Below are positions 59,201-64,000 of a stretch of DNA of 64,000 nucleotides, one piece after another. The stretch comes from Micromussa lordhowensis. Lineage: Eukaryota > Cnidaria > Anthozoa > Scleractinia > Lobophylliidae. The notes under the pieces were generated by a model. That model worked only from the letters and a program-made list of their open reading frames with translations, searched no databases and had not been told where the DNA came from. Numbering within the stretch: position 1 is the stretch's first letter; each line of letters starts with the position of its first letter. A program made the position numbers and the translations under genes. The stretch spans positions 16,168,551 through 16,232,550 of the forward strand of contig OZ026598.1 of assembly GCA_964020085.1 (NCBI GenBank), in the 5' to 3' direction.

Positions 59201-59963
59201 TTAGCTATTTTCTTTCGGTTGCAATACGTTATTTTGGATTGGATGCCGCAGTGGTGATGAGATCACTGTTATTCGTACGATCACAGAGCACAAGATCTCG
59301 CCATTCTTGGCCACTGAAGAAGAGGAATTCCAATTAGGTATTTTCATTGTAAGCTACGTTATTCGCTCTTATTCGCTCTTATTTAATATCCCATTGGCGT
59401 AGTATTGGGTTTTCTTCTGAAGACTGTTTAATGAGAGTTTAGAGTTTACAATATCATTCAGTATTAAGTTATTCAGTGACGTGGACTAAGAGGTTTCCTT
59501 CAGCTTATTTACCTCGTATCTTGCCCCCATCATTTCTGACTGACTAATATCTTTATTTCTTCCTTTCTCTGTCTTTATGCTGTTCTCCAGAGCAGACTTT
59601 GCAAATGTAACCGATCAAAAACTATTTGTAGTATAACAGTTTACTGAACAGGGTAAAATTCTACATAATACTATTATATGTGGTTTACTGACAAGGCTCA
59701 AAATTAAACTGGCTCGCAAACTCTCAATGCAAGACACTGGAAATAAAAATGGAAACTTTTTCAATGAACTATTCTGAAGTTGCTTCCTATTCAGGAATAC
59801 ACAAATCTCTGTTAAATTTCTGGTAATAAAAATTAGCTAATTTTCTGATCGAGTTTAAAAGGGCTCATATTAACCGAGAACCGGTGATTGAAAGCAAACT
59901 TGGATTGTTATGAATTATGTTATACGTTTGTTTCCTCAGCAACCCTAACTGAAATAACTGAAC
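56212..59963. other. Intergenic stretch between the two ShKT-type genes
   Basis: No coding region is recognised. A TTTCCTCAG acceptor at about 59931-59939 lies shortly before ATG 59964, suggesting that the second peptide gene has an upstream non-coding exon somewhere in this stretch. Confidence 0.4.
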
Positions 59964-60989
59964 ATGGTTCACTCCAGAGTAGTTATTCTTCTGGTCATAT
60001 TTATTTGTATTGGAATTGCCGCCACAACGTTTCACAATGACAAACTTACTCAAGAAGACGGGGATCTCACAAAAAGAGAGTTTCTGGAAGGTAAGCAATC
60101 CATAAAAATAACAATAGACTGAGATTCTTTTAAACTTTAAATTCAAATCAGGATTGTAAACCAGAATGGCAACATAGAAAGCACAGCTCAGTTGTTGACA
60201 CGCAGTACATAGATTTGCAGTATGTAGATTTGCAGTATATAGATTTCAACTTGAAATGTCATAACAACACTTGATAAACATCTCAAGTCAATGATAAAAT
60301 ATTGCTTAAACAATTTCATATCATGAGAAAGACTTTAAAAGGAGTCATTAATTTAACGTTACTCCACTTATAAAATTACATTTCCTGCTTTTTTTTTGTG
60401 TGCATGCTGTCGATACGTACCAGGCCAGTGAGTTATTTTTTCAAAGACTTTAAAAATTCCCCGAGTGAGTAGGGCGAGTGCAATTTGTAGTCTTACGAGT
60501 GCTTACTTATTACAAATTGCACGTGAAAAATCATTTGACTACTTCTTAATAAAATAAATGCAATTTATTATTTTCAACTTTCCGCCCTCAATTTTAACTT
60601 TTTGCACTCAATTTCAACCTTCTGCACCATTTGAGACGTGTTCTCAGCCAATCAGCATGCTGAAATATTTGCATGTGTATTATTAGGTATATTACAAGAA
60701 TACAGCCATGTCAGGTATCGTGTACATTTGACAGATCTGGTGATATCCAAAAAGAAACAGAATACTCATTCTGACCAACTCTTTTTTAAATTTCCCAGAT
60801 GTCTTAGGAGTTAGGAGCGACAGCAGGGAGAAGCGTAGACGATGCATGGATCGCAAGAGTCGAAGGCAGTGTAGAAACTATGAGCTGTTCTTTTATAGCT
60901 GCAAACACAAAATGATGAAAAAGTACTGCCGAGCAACCTGCAGAAGATGTAAGATGTTGTTAATAGAAAAAAAGCAGAAAAACCGGTAG
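59964..60989 (+). CDS. Secreted cysteine-rich peptide precursor, ShKT-like (gene 2)
   Basis: Exons 59964-60090 and 60799-60989, joined in phase 1 across GTAAGC and TTTCCCAG, encode 105 residues. Exon 1 gives a signal peptide (VVILLVIFICIGIAA core), an acidic propeptide and a Lys-Arg just before the intron. Exon 2 opens with a further Lys-Arg-rich cleavage site immediately before the first cysteine. The six cysteines are spaced C-x8-C-x9-C-x8-C-x3-C-x2-C; the last three match the canonical ShKT spacing C-x3-C-x2-C. The mature part is very basic and carries a Lys-rich, Tyr-containing stretch before the fourth cysteine. A basic tail follows the last cysteine. It shares intron phase and position with gene 1 and is a diverged paralogue. 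Activity undetermined. Confidence 0.75.
60462..60527. repeat. Hairpin in the second ShKT gene intron
   Basis: GAGTGCAATTTGTAGTCTTA is mirrored by TTACTTATTACAAATTGCAC with a short loop. A small palindromic element inside the intron. Confidence 0.5.
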
Positions 60990-61031
60990 CTGTCATTTGG
61001 TTTTTTAATGGAGGTGGAGGTTTTTCGTGGA

Positions 61032-61258
61032 GGTGGCGTGACCGAGTGGTTTAGGGCGCTGGATTTGAAATCTGGAGGTCCCTGGTTCAAATCCTTCACC
61101 CTACCACTATCTGGATTTGGCCTCGATAGTCCCAAGTTTAACTCCTCGACTGCGTTGTGTAAATAGCCAACTGGTCAGCCTCCCACCAGTTGGGATTCTT
61201 AAGGCGGGGGTAAACATGAATAGGTGTGAAATTTGAAGCGATATAAAAAAGGAAATTG
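61032..61258 (+). repeat. tRNA-Ser-derived SINE
   Basis: The head is tRNA-like: GTGGCGTGACCGAGTGGTTT (A box), an anticodon arm reading TGA (Ser) in CTGGATTTGAAATC, and GGTTCAAATCC (B box) to about 61108. A non-tRNA body follows with AGCCAACTGGTCAGCCTCCC and ACCAGTTGGG, itself a small hairpin. Both RNA polymerase III boxes look intact. It starts only 42 bases past the stop of the second ShKT gene, so it may lie in that gene's 3' UTR. Confidence 0.7.
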
Positions 61259-62522
61259 TTAGGATTAAGATGGGTTGGAAACACTACCAGACAGTTGACC
61301 CCCGCAAAAGAGAGCCCCAGGTATCCGTCTACTAATTCTTCACTTCAAATTTCAATTTTCCAAATCCATCAAATCTTCAACATTTCATATTTTCCTCAAT
61401 TTAACCTATCCTTTGAGACAAAATATCTCTTTCCCAAAATGCCCAAAAATCACCCAAAAATTTACACAAAACTGCCAAACAGTGGTTAATGTGATAAACA
61501 GAGAGATTTAGTGTCGCTTGAAACGTGACTGAGATATTGGCAGAAAGGCCGTGTTAAGGTGGCTCAATAGGGTTATGCAAGATCACGAAGCGCGCGCCAG
61601 TGACCTCAATCGAAAGTTGATATTCTCGTTCTTTTTGCTATTTTCCTATTCAAAGCTACTGAAACATAACAAACAAGGGCCAAAAGTTGCTGTTCAACAG
61701 TCACCAGTCTAATATCAGCTTTTAGTCTCAAATTAAAACTACTCAAACATCGCCATTTTTTGACGTTTGTTTGGCTTTGATTTCAATTTCCTTCAATTTC
61801 CTTCGGTAAAATTTTCTGATATGCTCAAACCGGGTAGAGTCTGGCAAGAAGAAACTTTTAAAATCGCAAAAAGTAAAGGTTGTCAAGGTAGTTTTTTCGT
61901 TTTTAGCATTTTTGTGTTTTTTTGGCTGAGCGAAAACCTTGTCTTACAAATTTTTCTGATAAATTGACAGCAAGGAAAGCGAATAAGGAATAACTTCTCT
62001 GCCAAATCTTAAGGAATTTCACCGAAGGAAATTCGAGAAATCTGATAAGGATTTTTCTATTTTTTCACCTCAATGGGGATTACGTCATCAGAATAGGAAC
62101 TCGCCAAGATCGCTATGTGAGCATGCGCGAGTTTTCGAACCACGCGTTTTTTTCGATGAGCGACTCGACAATGGCGGTGTCATTAAAATACACACAAGAC
62201 CTTTCCGTCCAAATCGTTTCCTTTACGTTTTCTTCTAAATGGTTTCTCTGTTTCTTCTTCTGGGCTGTAATTTGAACTATATTGTTGACTTGTTTGCTGC
62301 TTTGCATGAGCTTGCGTCAGCTAGCGCGCCCACATTACTAAAGCTCGCATCATCGGTGCGCTCGCTCTTAAAACCCTATGGAGACACCTTAAGCAACCTC
62401 AAAACCGCCTTCACGTTTACCCCCGCCTTCACAGTTTATTTCTATTTGAAATATTTGTTTTATTTATTTATAGTGTCCCCAATTAGCACAACAGTGCTGA
62501 ATAAATACGACCCTTAAGTAAA

Positions 62523-62523
<1 letters not shown>
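61259..62523. other. Intergenic stretch
   Basis: Open frames of up to 92 codons occur without recognisable motifs. Nothing else is identified. Confidence 0.4.

Positions 62524-62572
<49 letters not shown>
62524..62572. repeat. (TTA)n microsatellite
   Basis: Uninterrupted TTA/ATT repeat of about 16 units. Confidence 0.95.
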
Positions 62573-64000
62573 TAAAGAGCTTAAGCAATGACGACAGCGA
62601 TCACGAGTGAGCGCAGCGAAAATTTCTGAAGATACCCGAAGAATGCCGAAGACTTTCGAGGAAGACCCGAAGATGTTTCGATCATACACCAACGAATTGA
62701 AGTACTATTTAAAGGGCATTTGACACCCTTCTGCGCAAGTGCGGCAGTTTGATTTCTTATCCAACGGAACACTTTTCAAAGTTGACATTTGTGAGAAAAA
62801 TCCTTCTCCACCGGCCTTGCGAGGCGTGAGAAAATAGTAATACGGTCAAAAGGTCAAAAGCCAGCGGATAAAGAGATTTTCGAAAGGCACGTGAAACTGC
62901 AAGCTGACTCGCGGCGAATTCGTGGCGCGCGTGATAGTATTAGGATATTTTTATTGGTTAAAAAAGATGGTGTCAATCAAGACCAAATGGCCCTTTAAGA
63001 GACAAACTTGATATAAGTGAAATCATCGATATCTTCACTAGTGAGGATATGAGGATATCGAGTCCCGGATATGGTTCCGTATGAATTTTACGGGTGGTGC
63101 ATATTCCAGTAAAACACTCGTGTCTATATAATAAATACAGTTACCTTCGAATTTCGCAATTGTCTAGATCTGTTTATTGCGCCTGTCAGTCTTAGAACTT
63201 GCACAAGCTAAATATGTAACGCCAGCGTTTAACTCCAACTGAAAAGACGAAAAATTAGCGGCCGTCGTTCGCGTTCCCCAAAATACGCATTTCACGTTGT
63301 TGTTGTTGTGCAGAGGATGGCAAAGAAATGTACAAAGGTATATAATTCACGTGCACAGCTATTGTTCTGCTCATTAAACCTTTTGGTTACTCGGACGTTC
63401 TAGCTGCCGTTGTCGTGGTGGTTTGCTTAAGCTCTATAATAATAACTTTCATTAGTGGCAGACGTTCTATTAGCATACGAGTATACACTCTCATCAGACG
63501 ATAATCGTGGATTAAAAGTTAAAAAAAGCGACAAAAAATAAAAAAAGCTATATTACAAAAAAGGCTCAATATGTGCTGTCCTTTCATAGGAAATTCCTCA
63601 TCACTCCAGTATTGAGCGCCTTATGTAATTATGATATGACTTCGTGACTGCATACGTACCAAATTACATTTTGTCTCATAGAATCCTAGAGTGATTTCTT
63701 TGGAAACTCTGCATGCGCCTTGTATAAATATTGAAAATACCACAACAAAGAGCATCCCAACTAAAAATCAAACCTGCAGGGTAAATATGAAGTGTCTAAA
63801 AGATTATGCTTTATATTACTAATTGTGTTTTTGTGCACGTTTCTGTTTTCAGGTTAAGCTACATGAAGTACTCAGCTCGCATTACCATTAGGATGAAGAA
63901 AGCTCGAATTTATTTGTTACATGTACTGAATATAGGCTGAAAAATAAATACATACTGAATATACTGAGAGAGAATTCAGCGTGGCTTTACTGCTGTTGGT
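62573..64000. other. Intergenic stretch to the right edge
   Basis: At 63028-63060 a short palindromic motif, CGATATCTTCACTAGTGAGG with a repeated GATATG and ATCG, looks like a MITE fragment. No gene is recognised up to the edge. Confidence 0.4.

Noticed and set aside
1..64000. CRISPR arrays, operons, ribosome binding sites
   Set aside because: The window is animal nuclear DNA with spliceosomal introns. The tandem arrays seen are minisatellites or microsatellites without spacer structure.

Overview
This is animal nuclear DNA, AT-rich and mostly non-coding, and best explained as a cnidarian, probably an anthozoan such as a stony coral. The evidence is GT-AG introns, two secreted ShKT-type cysteine-rich peptides, Penelope-like, LINE and tyrosine-recombinase fragments, many short palindromic elements, and tRNA-derived repeats. 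I could run no search, so the taxonomic call is an inference.

Region by region. 1-14.7 kb is repeat-dominated: a Penelope-like reverse transcriptase fragment at the left edge, four tRNA-Thr-like repeats, palindromic and inverted-repeat elements, and one small intronless gene (9468-9782). 18.4-19.8 kb holds an intronless type II membrane protein that resembles the O-fucosyltransferase superfamily. 20-22.2 kb holds a palindromic element, a tyrosine-recombinase fragment and a LINE tail. 23.8-24.1 kb holds a second small gene. 26.4-34.9 kb is a block with two convergent genes: a decayed multi-exon transposase-like gene whose first exon was split by a foldback-type element flanked by a perfect 10-bp duplication, and a two-exon gene facing it. 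35.1-36.8 kb is another decayed element. 37.2-44.8 kb is a tandem duplication; one copy carries a 4.64-kb transposon with three genes, while the other keeps the empty site. 46.9-51.2 kb holds two more small genes around a RecQ-helicase relic and two MITEs. 54.2-61 kb holds the two ShKT peptide genes, and the remainder is intergenic with a tRNA-Ser-derived SINE.

Two things stand out. First, four scattered small intronless genes (plus one broken fifth copy) share a roughly 35-residue C-terminal module and end in a class I PDZ-ligand-like tail (T-E-L, T-E-F or T-D-L), while their N-terminal halves are unrelated, basic and serine-rich. I know of no description of this family. Second, the 4.64-kb transposon combines a chromodomain protein, an 826-residue RNase-H-fold-like protein and a third small spliced gene. 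Its ends are fixed by inverted repeats and by an empty paralogous site in the same window.

Probable host genes are the O-fucosyltransferase-like gene, the four PDZ-tail genes and the two ShKT peptides. Nearly everything else recognisable comes from mobile elements.
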